The notes: generated by a model from the letters alone, not told the origin. A DNA stretch of 64,000 bases from Halocaridina rubra (GCA_037179515.1 JAXCGZ010002370.1:1-64000); one strand, 5' to 3'; positions 40,916 to 52,615 are shown, counted from the stretch's first letter. Made by a program: numbers and translations.

Positions 40916-41990
40916 GTGATTACCTAATTGTGATTACCTAATTGTGTTTACGGGAAAGAGCCCAAAGCTCGTATCTTCCCGTCTCCTCATCGGTTCCATT
41001 TTAGACTTAGTGATACTTATCATACCTGTCCTTAAAACTATGGATTGAGATAGCATTAACTACCTCCTCGCTTAGCGAATTCCAATTATCAACTACTCTT
41101 ACACTGAAAAAGTATTTCCTTACATCCTGCAAACAAGTTTTCTTACGAGTCTTCAAACTATGACCTCTAGTTCTAGAGCCAGCCATATCGAAATATCGAT
41201 CCCTATCCACTCTATCATAACCATGAAGGAATTTAAAGACTGTCACCATATCCCCCCTTACTCTTCTAGCTTCGAGTGATGGTAAGTCTAATTCCCTCAG
41301 CCTCTCATCATAACTGAGATTGCGTATTTCTGGTACCAGTTTCGTGGCATGTCTTTGAACTTTTTCAAGCTTAGCTATGTGCTTTTTCAAGTGCGGATTC
41401 CAAAAGGGGGCTGCATATTCCAGTTTTGGCCTCACATAGGTTACATAAATATTTCTGAACATTTCCTTGTCCATGTGCCTGAAGGCTACCCTTACATTTG
41501 ATAAGAATGCATATACTGCCCTTACTATGCCATTTATATGTATTTCTGGAGACAAATCTGCCAGTATGTTTACTCCTAGGTCTCTCTCATTTTCTGTCTC
41601 TTGAAGTTGTACTCCAGCCACCGAGTAGTCAAGCTTGGGCCTTCTTGCACTTGTACCCATTCTCATTACCTTACATTTTGAAGTATTGAATTTCATTAGC
41701 CACTTTTCTGACCACTCATGCAGATTATTTAGATCCTCCTGAAGTTCTCTACCATTGTTCTCGTTTTTTACTTTCTTCACAATCTTTGCATCATCTGCAA
41801 ACATATTCATGAATGAATTTACAGACTCTGGTAGGTCATTTACATATACAAGGAACAAAAGTGGCCCTAAAACTGAACCCTGTGGAACTCCACTACTAAC
41901 TCTTCTCCATTCAGACGCTGAGTGTCTTACTCTAACCCTCTGTTCCCTTCCTTCTAAGTAAGTTTTTATCCATTTCAAAACATTTCCACC
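40916..41990 (-). mobile_element. LINE-A copy on minus strand inside the BEL/Pao leader
   Basis: A 5'-truncated copy: tail units GATTACCTAATTGTG at 40916-40948, 3' UTR, then the ORF2 C-terminal part. It breaks at about 41990 inside the RT. There is no AC run and no clear target duplication. It gives a three-layer nest: LINE-A in BEL/Pao in LINE-A. Confidence 0.9.
41007..41978 (-). CDS. LINE-A ORF2 C-terminal fragment (323 codons, open)
   Basis: Reads from WIKTYLEGREQRVRVRHS through the canonical VPQGSVLGPLL and FADDAKIV to the normal stop. The first RT catalytic motif and the endonuclease are missing, so it cannot work alone. The ATG is a chance internal one. No disabling change within the fragment suggests a fairly young insertion. 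Confidence 0.88.
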   Translation of the reverse strand: MKWIKTYLEGREQRVRVRHSASEWRRVSSGVPQGSVLGPLLFLVYVNDLPESVNSFMNMFADDAKIVKKVKNENNGRELQEDLNNLHEWSEKWLMKFNTSKCKVMRMGTSARRPKLDYSVAGVQLQETENERDLGVNILADLSPEIHINGIVRAVYAFLSNVRVAFRHMDKEMFRNIYVTYVRPKLEYAAPFWNPHLKKHIAKLEKVQRHATKLVPEIRNLSYDERLRELDLPSLEARRVRGDMVTVFKFLHGYDRVDRDRYFDMAGSRTRGHSLKTRKKTCLQDVRKYFFSVRVVDNWNSLSEEVVNAISIHSFKDRYDKYH

Positions 41991-42227
41991 AATTCTGTCG
42001 TTTAATTGATGAAAAGTGTGTTTTACACTTTGAGGATTGGCGTCATAATTGACGCAATTAAATAACTGTATGTTATTATCTTGAAATTTTGGAAGATTGT
42101 CCTTTGATACTCTTTACAGAGTGATTGTCGTTGCATTGTGGATGCATAAAGAAGATCGTGGATTCTTTGATGATAAAATTGCATCAACTATTTGTTTGTT
42201 GTTTTATGTTCTATTTGCTTTCTCAAT

Positions 42228-43078
42228 ATGTCGGTTAAACCTGAGGCATTAAAACGCCTTCGGGAATTGGTTCAACGTGATTGTGTTCAGTGTCAAACAG
42301 AACTTGCCAAAGATGATGAGACACGTTGTTAATTATTTAGAAAGATGTCATCACACGCTAACAGAAAGATTTGGGAGATATGATAGGAAATATGAAGAAT
42401 ATATCGAGTATAAGCCCCTTAAAAGGGATTCTGAAGAGGAGGATACAGGACATGACAATCTAGCTGAAACAGTAAAAATATTAGCTTAGCTGTCCTATAA
42501 CGAATTCGTAAGTTAGGAACTATGAAGAGTACTAGAGCTCCTAGTTCCGAGAGTTCAAGCCTCCCCAGTGGGCAACCCACACCTAAGTTTCCTGAAGTAA
42601 TAATACCACAGTTCTCTGGAAACTATGATGAATGGCACGAGTTTTGGGATACGTTTGATAATTTAGTACATAGTACTTCTATGGCAACTATGACAAAGTT
42701 TACCATCTTGAGAAATGCCCCTAAAGGAGATGCAAAAGACACCATAAAGGGATATCCTGTTGCTAGTGAGAGTTATAATGAATGCATTCAACAGCTACAA
42801 GCTGTTTATGCCAGCAAGGACAGAACTGTACGAAATTTAATGAGGAAATTGGTAAAAATACAAACTCCCTCTTCTAATTATTCACACTTTTTAAGTTCAA
42901 GCAGGAAGTAGAAGCCATTACTCGAAGTCTGAAAAATTATAGAGACATGAAGAACACTGATTGGGTGTTTTCAGAACTCGTGATAATGAAATTGCCAGAA
43001 GATGTTGAGAACTGGATTAGCATGAAAATAGACACAAAATATCCTACATATGAAACCCTCTTGAAGGAACTGGGATAA
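42228..43078 (+). pseudogene. BEL/Pao gag (frameshifted)
   Basis: The ATG at 42228 opens MSVKPEALKRLRELVQRDC. A frame change near 42320 leads to NYLERCHHTLTERFGRYD, and another break near 42487 leads to a frame (42522-42911) with PKFPEVIIPQFSGNYDEWHE and LRNAPKGDAKDTIKGYPV, the hallmark DUF1759-type capsid region of BEL/Pao gag. A further shift near 42890 joins the long frame that reads into the zinc knuckles, after one stop (TAA 43076-43078). Capsid function is inferred from the family. Confidence 0.85.
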
Positions 43079-44953
43079 TATGTATATCATATAGAGGGTA
43101 ACAATATTAAAGGTAACACAAAGGGAGAGACCCAAACCTACCAGAGAGATGAGACCCAGTTTTATAAAAAGAATATGGGTAGTTATGGTGCTACTGCAAA
43201 GGTAGTAAATAGTAAAACAGAATGTGTATTCTGTGGTTGGCAAGGTCATAAGTCTGAACAGTGTAATAAAGTAGTTAATATAAACAAACGCAGAGGCAAA
43301 TTGAGAAACAATAACAAATGTCTGAGATGTACTCAGTCAGGGCATTATGCAAATGAATGTTACACTCAGTTAAAACGTAAGAAGTGTAAGAAAAATGGTC
43401 ATCATGCAGCCTTGTGTTATGAACAAGAGTCAAAATTTCGTAGAGGGTTTGAAGAACCTACATTTCTGAATGAACAGTCAGGAAATGGTTCAAATTTAGA
43501 TGAGTCAAGCAATGAGCAAGAACATTCCGACTCAGAAAAGGACAAGAAACATGTTGGTGTGATGACTATGAAGGCAGTACAGAGGCAAATGGTGAAGCCG
43601 AGTTTACCTTCATATGCTCTGCCTACTGCAGGTGGAAAAATAAGCAGCTCAAAGGGAAATCTTTGGGTAAATACTAAGTTATTCTTTGATACAGGTTCCC
43701 AGTGTTCCTTTATAACTAGGGAATTAGCTGAAAGGCTTAAATTAAGCCCAGTAGATGAAATGTCTCTTGGTATTGATGCATTTCGTTCTGAGATGATGAA
43801 AGGAAGTTTTCCTGTCGTAAATGTAGTTATCAAATTGGGGAAGAGAAGAGCCAGAGTTAAATTACTCATAGTTGATGACATGGTAATTAGCATCCACACT
43901 CCAGGACTAGCAAAGGCTGCAAATGTGTTTAATTCTAATGGTCACAAATTGGCTGATGAAGATATTTATATTGATGTACTGGAGAACATTGGCATTATTA
44001 TTGGTGCCTTACATTTTAGTCAGTTTGTTAGTGGTATTAACAAGTGGGATGTCTATACTTTGATGGAAACACCGGGTGGTGTCATGTTGTATGGGCATAT
44101 TCCTCGTGATACTCAACATGGATCTAGTAGTGTACAAAACCAACTTGTTATGCGAGTAGAAACACAGGTTTTTCCTACGGCTACTCAAGAGTTGATTGAA
44201 GTGGCCGTAGAGCCAGTTAATAAGTTGTTGATTGAAGAGGTCATAGTGCCTGTTAATAAGTTGTTGATTGAAGAGACGATAGAGCCTGATAATAAGTTGT
44301 TGATTGCAGATTCCATAGAGCCTGTTAATAAGTTGTGGAAGCCAGAGAGTATTGGAGTAAAGCAAGAAGTGCATTACAAAGATAAAACTACACTTAGAAG
44401 TTTTACAGATTCTGTTCCCTGGAAACATATCCACATTCCTCTCCCACACAAATTTCAAAGCGCCTTTGGACAAATGAAGTCTCTAATAGAACAGTTCGAG
44501 GAAATATTGGAGAATGTTCATGTGGGTAATTTGTTGGATGCTTGTACCAGTGAAGAGAAACAGCTTGATATTTGCAATACTGCAGATGTAGAGTGGGAAA
44601 AGGCCAAAATATCACTGCAAGCCTTGAATTCCAACAATGCAAGACTTCAAAGGGTACTGGAGCAGTGCCTTTCTGAAAAATCTAGATCTCCTAATGAAAC
44701 AAGCTTTAGTTTAATCTGGAATGTTAATACAGACAAGTTGTCTTTGAAAGGTCTGAAGGCGAGAGAAGATGTGTTGACCAAACTTAAACTTCTGTCACTG
44801 GTGGGTATATTTTTGAACACCTTAGGTCTAACATCACCCTTACTAAGAAGAGGAAAAATTCTTATTCAGAGAGCTTGGTCTGAAAAGCTCTCATGGGAAT
44901 ATCTGTTGTCAGAAGTATACAAAGAGGAATCATCAAATTATGAAAGATCTTAA
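43079..44953 (+). CDS. BEL/Pao gag zinc knuckles, aspartic protease and A17 segment; RT absent
   Basis: One open frame to TAA at 44951-44953; the first ATG is at 43175. In order: two CCHC knuckles (CVFCGWQGHKSEQC and CLRCTQSGHYANEC) that bind RNA, with a third lacking its first Cys; an acidic Ser-rich linker; a retroviral-type aspartic protease with LFFDTGSQCSFI (active DTG) and the flap region. A four-fold repeat of about 14 residues (EPVNKLLIEE type, 44206-44340) follows, then a helical linker (CLSEKSRSPNE at its end), then FSLIWNVNTDKLS and LGLTSPLLRRGKILIQRAW, typical of the peptidase_A17 region after RT. The RT that belongs between protease and A17 is gone, yet the frame stays open. Confidence 0.85.
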   Translation, partial: YVYHIEGNNIKGNTKGETQTYQRDETQFYKKNMGSYGATAKVVNSKTECVFCGWQGHKSEQCNKVVNINKRRGKLRNNNKCLRCTQSGHYANECYTQLKRKKCKKNGHHAALCYEQESKFRRGFEEPTFLNEQSGNGSNLDESSNEQEHSDSEKDKKHVGVMTMKAVQRQMVKPSLPSYALPTAGGKISSSKGNLWVNTKLFFDTGSQCSFITRELAERLKLSPVDEMSLGIDAFRSEMMKGSFPVVNVVIKLGKRRARVKLLIVDDMVISIHTPGLAKAANVFNSNGHKLADEDIYIDVLENIGIIIGALHFSQFVSGINKWDVYTLMETPGGVMLYGHIPRDTQHGSSSVQNQLVMRVETQVFPTATQELIEVAVEPVNKLLIEEVIVPVNKLLIEETIEPDNKLLIADSIEPVNKLWKPESIGVKQEVHYKDKTTLRSFTDSVPWKHIHIPLPHKFQSAFGQMKSLIEQFEEILENVHVGNLLDACTSEEKQLDICNTADVEWEKAKISLQALNSNNARLQRVLEQCLSEKSRSPNETSFSLIWNVNTDKLSLKGLKAREDVLTKLKLLSLVGIFLNTLGLTSPLLRRGKILIQRAWSEKLSWEYLLSEVYKEESSNYERS

Positions 44954-45065
44954 TGCCAAGCTACCCAAAGGGTTGAAGAATTGTGGGCACGCTTAATCAT
45001 AGATGATAAATTGTAGTACTGATAGGGGAGACCCCCCATTTTTTTTTTTTTGGAGGGGCCCAGGA

Positions 45066-46103
45066 TGTCTTGAATATATTTCAAGACAGTTTATTTCTAC
45101 GTACATTATGTAAGTGTTGTTTTGCATATAGTTTCGTTTATTGTAATGTAAGTGCATGAATGTATACTTTTAGACTTAGTATGTGTACTTATTAATTTCT
45201 ATCATGTATACACGTATAGTCATATGTATAATGTGTAGTTTATTATAAAGGCTGGCTGTAGCAGACTTGGAGAAAGGAATGTAGGTCACTAATGAATTTT
45301 AGACATTAACCCTTCACCTCCTTGATAACGCTTATTGCATCGCCTCGTTGCACAAAGAACTGTTGTAAACAAGTCATAACTCAGGTTAGTCCTAGTATCA
45401 AGGACCCCTAAAAAACGAGAGGAGTTTTGTAAGACTTTATTACAAATAATTAGTTGCTGTCGTGAGATGCTACGAGGTACTCATTTTTACTGTGTTTGTT
45501 GACAGTACTTATAAGTTTGTTAAAGAGTAATTAGTTGCTGTCGTGAGATGCTACGAGGCACTCATTTTTACTGTGTTTATTGACAGTACTTATAAGTTTA
45601 TAATTAGTTGTCCTTGTGACACGTTACGAGACACTCAAGTGAAAAAAACGTGATAGAGATAACTGGATCAGAAGATATTCTATGAGTTTGATTGGGAGTC
45701 CCGTGATTGCTGACGACATCAGGGTTATCCAGATAGATGAGTACAGATGCAATGCAGATTTACCTTATTTCTAACAATATTTATAACTACGTGTGAGGGA
45801 CAGAATGAACTCATTTAATTGAATACTCGCAGGTAGAGTGTATGTTAGAAAATTTATTATTCTGTATGAGGAAGTTTTAATTTAAGCTGAGGAGAGTTTA
45901 TTTAAATATTCACATATCAACAGTTCATAAACCACCTTATAAAATATTTGCATGTATGTCTATGCATGTAATATTAATTATATTTATTGGTAGAGGATTT
46001 AATTTTGAGATCGTGGTAGGCCTCTACTGAAGCCGTGTCAGGATTTCCGAATTTAGGGGGTTATAAGATTGAAGGGTAAATAACACACAGGAAATCCTCC
46101 ACA
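45066..46103 (+). repeat. BEL/Pao 3' LTR
   Basis: Near-identical partner of 39361-40396, preceded by a T-run and the purine tract GGAGGGGCCC. Confidence 0.92.
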
Positions 46104-48153
46104 ACCTTCAAGAATTCAAAGAAGTGTTCATTAGACGATACAGAACACAGTAAGAGATGGGAAAGATAAAAAAACTTGTTGCAAGAGGCAAGAAGGTTAA
46201 ATGAGGAAAGAAATGAAGAAGAGAAGGAAAATTTTCATTTCAGAGTTCTTCCAGACAAAGGGGAGATAAAGAAGATAATGACAGAAGATCAGGGGATGGG
46301 GACTCATTAAGACTATGAGAGGGACATCACCAGGAAGGCTAAAGAAAATCCCAAGCTTTTCCACAGCTTTATCAGAGGAAAACTGAAGGTAAAAGAACAG
46401 GTTTAAGGCTTAAGAGAGAGGATGGAAGCATCACTGAGATGGATGAAGAGATCTGCAAAGAATTGAACAAGGAGTTTCAGTCAGTATTTACAGTAGAAAA
46501 TACCCCACCCCCTCAGATTGCAGAGATAGAAACTCAAGGGCCGGTATTAGAGAACATTAACCTTACAGCCACAGAGGTATGCAAAGCGCTGATGGATTTA
46601 GATGTTCATAAAGCTACAGGTCCTGATGACATATCCCCTCATGTACTTAAAAAATGCGAAAACTCAATATCAGTGGCACTAAGTATCATATTTAAAAAGT
46701 CACTGGAGTCAGGGGAGATTCCAGGATGCTGGAAACAAGCAAACGTGATACCTATCTTCAAAAAGGGAAGGAGGGATACGGCTCTGAATTATAGACCAGT
46801 TTCCTTGACCAGCATAGTTTGCAAACTTATGGAGAAACTACTAAGGAAACATATCTCTCTTCACTTGGAATCCTTCAACTTTTTGTCAGTGAGGCAACAT
46901 GGCTTCAGAGAAGGTAGATCAACAGTAACAAACTTATTAGAATTTTATGATGAGGTAAGCCAAATCTTACAGGAAAGAGAGGGCTAGGTAGATTGCATAT
47001 TCCTAGACTTCTAGAAAGCATTTGACACTGTTCCACATGGGAGACTTATTAGGAAGCTGCAAGCAATGGCTAGAATAGGTGGAAATGTCTTGGAATGGAT
47101 AAAAACTTACTTAGAAGGAAGGGAACAGAGGGTTAGAGTAAGACACTCAGTGTCTGAATGGAGAAGAGTTAGTAGTGGAGTTCCACAGGGTTCAGTTTTA
47201 CGGCCACCTTTGCTCCTTATATATGTAAATGACCTACCAGAGTCTGTGAATTCATTCATGAATATATTTGCAGATGATGCAAAGACTGTGAAGAAAGTAA
47301 GAAACGAGAACAATGGTAGAGAACTTCAGGAAGATCTAAATAGTCTGCATGAGTGGTCAGAAAAGTGGCTAATGAAATTCAGTACTTCAAAATGTAAGGT
47401 AATGAGAATGGGTACAAGTGCAAGAAGGCCCTAGCTTGGCTACCCGGTGGCTGGAGTACAACTTCAAGAGACAGAAAATGAGAGAGATCTAGGAGTAAAC
47501 ATACTGGCAGATTTGTCTCCAGAAATACATATAAATGGCATAGTAAGGGCAGCTTATGCATTCTTATCAAATGTATGGGTAGCCTTCAGGCACATGGACA
47601 AGGAAATGTTCAGAAATATTTATGTAACCTATGTGAGGCCAGAACTAGAATATGCAGCCTCCTTTTGGAATCCGCACTTAAAAAAATCACATAGCTAAGC
47701 TTGAAAAAGTTCAAAGACATGCCACGAAACTGGTGCCAGAAATACGTAATCTCAGTTATGATGAGAGGCTGAGGGAATTAGACTTATCATCACTCGAAGC
47801 TAGAATATTGAGGGGGGATATGGTGACAGTCTTTAAATTCCTTCATGGTTATGATAGAGTGGATAGAGATCGATATTTTGATATGGCTGGCTCTCGAACT
47901 AGAGGTCATAGTTTGAAGCTTCGTAAGAAAACTTCTTTGCAGGATGTAAGGAAATACTTTTTCAGTGTAAGAATAGTTGATAATTGGAATTCGCTAAGCG
48001 AGGAGGCAGTTAATGCTCTCTAAATCCATAGTTTTAAGGACAGGTATGATAAGTATCACTAAGTATAAAATGGAACCGATGAGGAGACGGGAAGATACGA
48101 GCTTTGGGCTCTTTCCCGTAAACACAATTAAGTAATTGCAATTAGGTAATTAC
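46104..48153 (+). mobile_element. LINE-A copy 12, 3' part (endonuclease deleted)
   Basis: Resumes ORF1 with the duplicated ACCTT. At about 46310 the ORF1 end (CTCATTAAGA) jumps straight to CTATGAGAGGGACATC in the ORF2 linker, so roughly 1.1 kb with the whole endonuclease is deleted; AGA is shared at the joint. ORF2 has stops at 46986 and 47433 and several indels, so it is a pseudogene. The RT motif reads FADDAKTV. The tail is AATTAAGTAATTGC then AATTAGGTAATTAC. Confidence 0.9.
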
Positions 48154-50020
48154 ACATTGTCAGTCGTCCAGTGCCTCCTTGTTCAAGCATTATGCTAATT
48201 GCAATCACCATATCGACTGGAACAATGCTTTTACTTCATTAAGAAGTAAGGATATTACTACCAGAAACAACTTGTAATCTACACTTATTAACTTAACTGA
48301 CATGATGATATGACAATAAAATGTGTTGAACATTTACTGGAAATAAATTATTATATTGCTTAGAATATTTCGAACAGAGAAAAATGAAAGGATTGCCTCT
48401 AGTCTTTGTTGAGGTTAAAGCTCGTAATTTTTCCAACTATTTTGAAAAAAAATCCACTGACATTAAGTATTAGAAGAAAACTTTATAAGATTTATACGTA
48501 GCTTCCTTAAAAAATGTAATGGCACAACCATTAAATTTTAATTGGGACCCGTTAAAAAACTTTACAATGGTCACTACTAAATTTAAATGGGGAGCTGTGT
48601 TAAAGGCTGCATTCCTATTCCTACTACATTTACTACACGTTTCTTTTGTTTACATCTGACACCCAAGTGGAAAAGTGCTTGTTCAATATTTCCGCTGACC
48701 CTCATCCGGATTTAAAAATGGTATTTTAGTTTATTTAATTTCTTTAAATTCACGCATTTTATGAGTTGATTTTGGATTTTCTTCTGTCAAAATTCTAGAG
48801 TTAATTTTGTAATGGCCATACTTGATGAATATGTGGTATTGGATCTTTCTGTCGCCATTTACTACGTAATCTGTTAAATCCACTAAAATATTGTCCTATA
48901 TATATGGAGTTCCCCTGCTCTAATTAGTCACTTACCGGAGTAAGTGACTAATTGGCACCCGCTGTAATATTTTTTTAATTCCAGCACTCTTAAATATGAA
49001 ATTAAAGGCCGAAGGTTTTTAAACACCCTATCCTCCCTCTTTAACCTTTTGATTACTGGTAGTTGTTCAGTGGCCCTATTCCCTCATGAAGTGGGATGAC
49101 CGAGCCAAAGAGCACACATTCAGTACAAGCATAGACACACTTCAGTCTCTACACACATTCACCACAAGCCAAGACACACTTCAGTCACTCCTGATACTTC
49201 TTTGGGTATGAAGTGTCTCTGCAACTCCCCCTCAACTATCCTGCTTGGATCACCCACAGGGTTGGTGGTGAAGCTTCTTCTGTCGTGAATATCGACAACC
49301 GCAGATGGTATATGGGGATGCAATTGCCAACCCTTTGCTCCCCAACTCATTTAATCAGCTCTGTTGAATACATGCTACATATGAGTGAGGTGTTTTCTCT
49401 CCCCCACCTCCAGTGATAAATAATAAGGTAAATGTTTACTATCACACCCTCAATCAGGAAAAATTCTCATTAATTATAATATTAAGTTTGGTTTGGTTAA
49501 CTTGTTTAGGTCAATTCAGCCTGGTTAAAAAAGCAGGTTGATAATTTAAATTATTTTTTAGAGTTTTTTTTTTTTTTATAAATCTTCTTGGTCTGTATAA
49601 TCATATTGTGCATTGGGGGATGTGAAAGTAAACATTTTACCAATAAAGGTGATGATAATTATAATGAGAATATTTTTTTGAGTGTAATGTAGTTCCTCAC
49701 TGAAATATGCAAAGATTTTGACCCCTTCCTATTTTATCCAACCCATAAAATAGTTTTGACTAGTTTTTTTTTTTTTTTTTTTTTACAGTGATGCAACTAA
49801 ATCAGAGTGAATACTATCAATTTCTTTCCCTCCACATTATTTATGAATAAATTTATCTCAAAGAATGTTGCCAAGTTAGTTATATGTTGTAATCAAAGTT
49901 TCTTTCTGTTCAGAAATCACACAATTTCATCACAATGGCTGTTCCAAATGGTGTGATTTATATATAATTATTATATAACTATTATTTTAATCATATATTT
50001 ATATCTTTAAAAAGATCATA
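48154..50020. other. Interval without recognised genes
   Basis: AT-rich DNA. A 37-base unit (ACACATTCA..ACAAGC..AGACACACTTCAGTC) is repeated twice at about 49113-49190. T-runs occur at 49566, 49766 and elsewhere. The short open frames at 49159-49416 have no recognisable domain. Confidence 0.5.
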
Positions 50021-50470
50021 CAGGGTGTCCTCTATCTACGATGAAGTTCTGTTCCGCACGACGCGTTGTAAATTTTTCATGTAAGTCAAACACGCCTAAA
50101 TAAGCACCTACATTACCAAGCTATGATAATGCAGTTGTAAAGTTCATAATCTAAGACATAAAAACACAACATTTCTATAACATATGAAAATATAACTATG
50201 CCAAAGCAGATGCATGGAGGACATAGGTATGAAATAATGAAATGGAACTGTAACAAAATAAAGAGAACAATTCCTTACCTTTACTCCTGTGGTTGGTGTG
50301 CACACTGGATAGGTTTTGCAAGGGAGGGAGAATCAGGCTTATTGTGAGGAGGAAGCTAGAAAACCTGCAGCATGTCCTGGAGATACTGGGGCATATGAGT
50401 GTGGTGAGGCAGGTGAGTGTGGAGAGGCAGGAGAATCTGCAGCAGGTGCTGGAGATACTGGGGCAGGTGA

Positions 50471-52240
50471 GTACTTACCTAATTGTGTTTACGGGAAAGA
50501 GCCAAAGCTCGTATCTTCCCGTCTCCTCATCGGTTCCATTTTATACTTAGTGTTACTTATCATACCTGTCCTTAAAACTATGGATTGAGATAGCATTAAC
50601 TACCTCCTCGCTTAGCGAATTCCAATTTTCAACTACTCTTACACTGAAAAAATATTTCCTTACATCCTGCAAAGAAGTTTTCTTACGAAGCTTCAAACTA
50701 TGACCTCTAGTTCTAGAGCCAGCCATATCAAAATATCGATCCCTATCCACTCTATCATAACCATGAAGGAATTTAAAGACTGTCACCCTATCCCTCCTCA
50801 CTCTTCTAGCTTCAAGTGATGGTAAGTCTAATTCCCTCAGCCTCTCATCATAACTGAGATTGCGTATTTCTGGCACCAGTTTCGTGGCATGTCTTTGAAC
50901 TTTTTCAAGCTATGTGCTTTTTCAAGTGCGGATTCCAAAAGGGGGCTGCATATTCGAGTTTTGGCCTCACATAGGTTACGTAAATATTTCTGAACATTTC
51001 CTTGTCCATGTGCCGGAAGGCTACCCTTACATTTGATAAGAATGCATATGCTGCCCTTACTTTGCCATTTATATGTATTTCTGGAGACAAATCTGCCAGT
51101 ATGTTTACTCCTAGATCTCTCTCATTTTCTGTCTCTTGAAGTTGTACTCCAGCCACCGAGAAGTCAAGCTTGGGCCTACTTGCACTTGTACCCATTCTCA
51201 TTACCTTACATTTTGAAGTATTGAATTTCATTAGCCACTTTTCTGACCACTCATGCAGACTATTTAGATCCTTTTGAAGTTCTCTACCATTGTTCTCGTT
51301 TCTTACTTTCTTCACAATCTTTGCATCATCTGCAAACATATTCATGAATGAATTTACAGACTCTGGTAGGTCATTTACATATATAAGAACAAAAGTGGCC
51401 GTAAAACTGAACCCTGTGGAACTCCACTACTAACTCTTCTCCATTCAGACACTGAGTGTCTTACTCTAACCCTCTGTTCCCTTCCTTCTAAGTAAGTTTT
51501 TATCCATTTCAAAACATTTCCACCTATTCTAGCCATTGCTTGCAGCTTCCTAATAAGTCTCCCCTATGGAACAGTGTCAAACGATTTCTGGAAGTATAGG
51601 AATATGCAATCTGCCTAGCCCTCTCTTTCCTGTAAAATTCGGCTTACCTCATCATAAAATTCTAATAAGTTTGTTACTGTTGATCTACCTTCTCTGAAGC
51701 CATGTTGCCTCACTGACAAAAAGTTGAAGAATTCCAAGTGAAGAAAGATATGTTTCCTTAGTAGTTTCTCCATAACTTTGCAAACTATGCTGGTCAAGGA
51801 AACTGGTCTATAGTTCAGAGCCGTATCCCTCCTTCCCTTTTTGAAGATAGGTATCATATTTGCTTGTTTCCAGCATCCTGAAATCTCCCCTGACTCCAGT
51901 GACTTTTTAAATATGATACTTAGTGCCACGGATATTGAGTTTTCGTATTTTTTAAGTACGTGAGGGGATATGTCATCAGGACCTGTAGCTTTATGAACAT
52001 CTAAATCCATCAGCGCTTTGCATACCTCTGTAGCTGTAAGGTTGATGTTCTCTAATACTGGCCCTTGAGTTTCTATCTCTGCAATCTGAGGGGGTGGGGT
52101 ATTTTCTACTGTAAATACTGACTGAAACTCCTTGTTCAATTCTTTGCAGATCTCTTCATCCATCTCAGTGATGCTTCCATCCTCTCTCTTTAGCCTAAAA
52201 ACCTGTTCTTTTACCTTCAGTTTTCCTCTGATAAAGCTGT
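50471..52240 (-). mobile_element. LINE-A copy, minus strand (5'-truncated, ORF2 decayed)
   Basis: Tail AATTAGGTAAGTAC at the plus-strand left end, then 3' UTR, then ORF2 C-terminal and RT parts, stopping at GCTTTATCAGAGG in the linker. A deletion of five bases near 50910, an indel near 51386 and stops around 51600 break the frame into three long pieces (50553-50876, 50905-51345, 51615-52239). A pseudogene. Confidence 0.9.
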
Positions 52241-52417
52241 ATAGTGAGGCTGAGTCTGGAAAAGCAGCTGAGATAGAGGGTAAAGGATCGGTTTCTGGCG
52301 TATTTACAGCGCAAACCACATATGTTGAAAAAAGGATTCCTTAATAATTTATGGGAGATGCATCTTTATAACGAAGCGTAGTAGGTCGAGAACTCGTAAA
52401 CCAAGGACACCCTGTAT

Positions 52418-52615
52418 CCGGTTCCGGTTTTACGTCACGGACTCCCTTATCAACCAAGGGCTAGGACGGTTGCCTTCTTGCGAAGGACTTGTTTTGGCAG
52501 ATGTAATCCTTACGCTGAGTGCATGCCTTTGCTAACCTCAGACCGTGACGGGGCGCGAACCCTCGACCTGACGCCTCAGAGTCGGAGACGCTACCGACTG
52601 AGCCACGGCGACTAC
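52418..52615 (-). mobile_element. SINE-1, tRNA-derived, full copy with 15-bp TSD
   Basis: Minus-strand head with A box TGGCTCAGTCGGTAGCG and B box GGTCGAGGGTTCGCGCC, both close to pol III consensus and better kept than in the copy at 5536. The 198 bp body ends AAAACCGGAACCGG. AAGGACACCCTGTAT is duplicated on both sides. The copy is relatively young. Confidence 0.88.

Larger units (their letters stand above)
39361..46103 (+). mobile_element. BEL/Pao LTR retrotransposon, complete ends, internally deleted
   Basis: Two LTRs of about 1.04 kb (39361-40396 and 45066-46103) begin TGTCTTGAAT and end TCCTCCACA. They differ at roughly 17 positions by eye (near 1.6 percent), so the insertion is moderately young. 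Inside: a Tyr-tRNA primer site, a leader holding a minus LINE-A copy, a frameshifted gag (42228 onward), a gag-protease frame, a peptidase_A17-type segment, and a purine tract (GGAGGGGCCCAGGA) before the 3' LTR. Reverse transcriptase, RNase H and integrase are missing, since only about 110 bases separate the A17 segment from the 3' LTR. It is non-autonomous. Confidence 0.92.
39356..46108. other. Target-site duplication ACCTT flanking the BEL/Pao element
   Basis: ACCTT at 39356-39360 and again at 46104-46108. Intact LINE-A copies have a single ACCTT at this place (AAAAGACCTTCAAGAATGC), so the empty site is known from paralogues. Confidence 0.9.

Noticed and set aside
52560..52615. Functional tRNA gene
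   Set aside because: A and B boxes are good, but the acceptor and anticodon arms do not close and the unit continues into a SINE body with target duplications.
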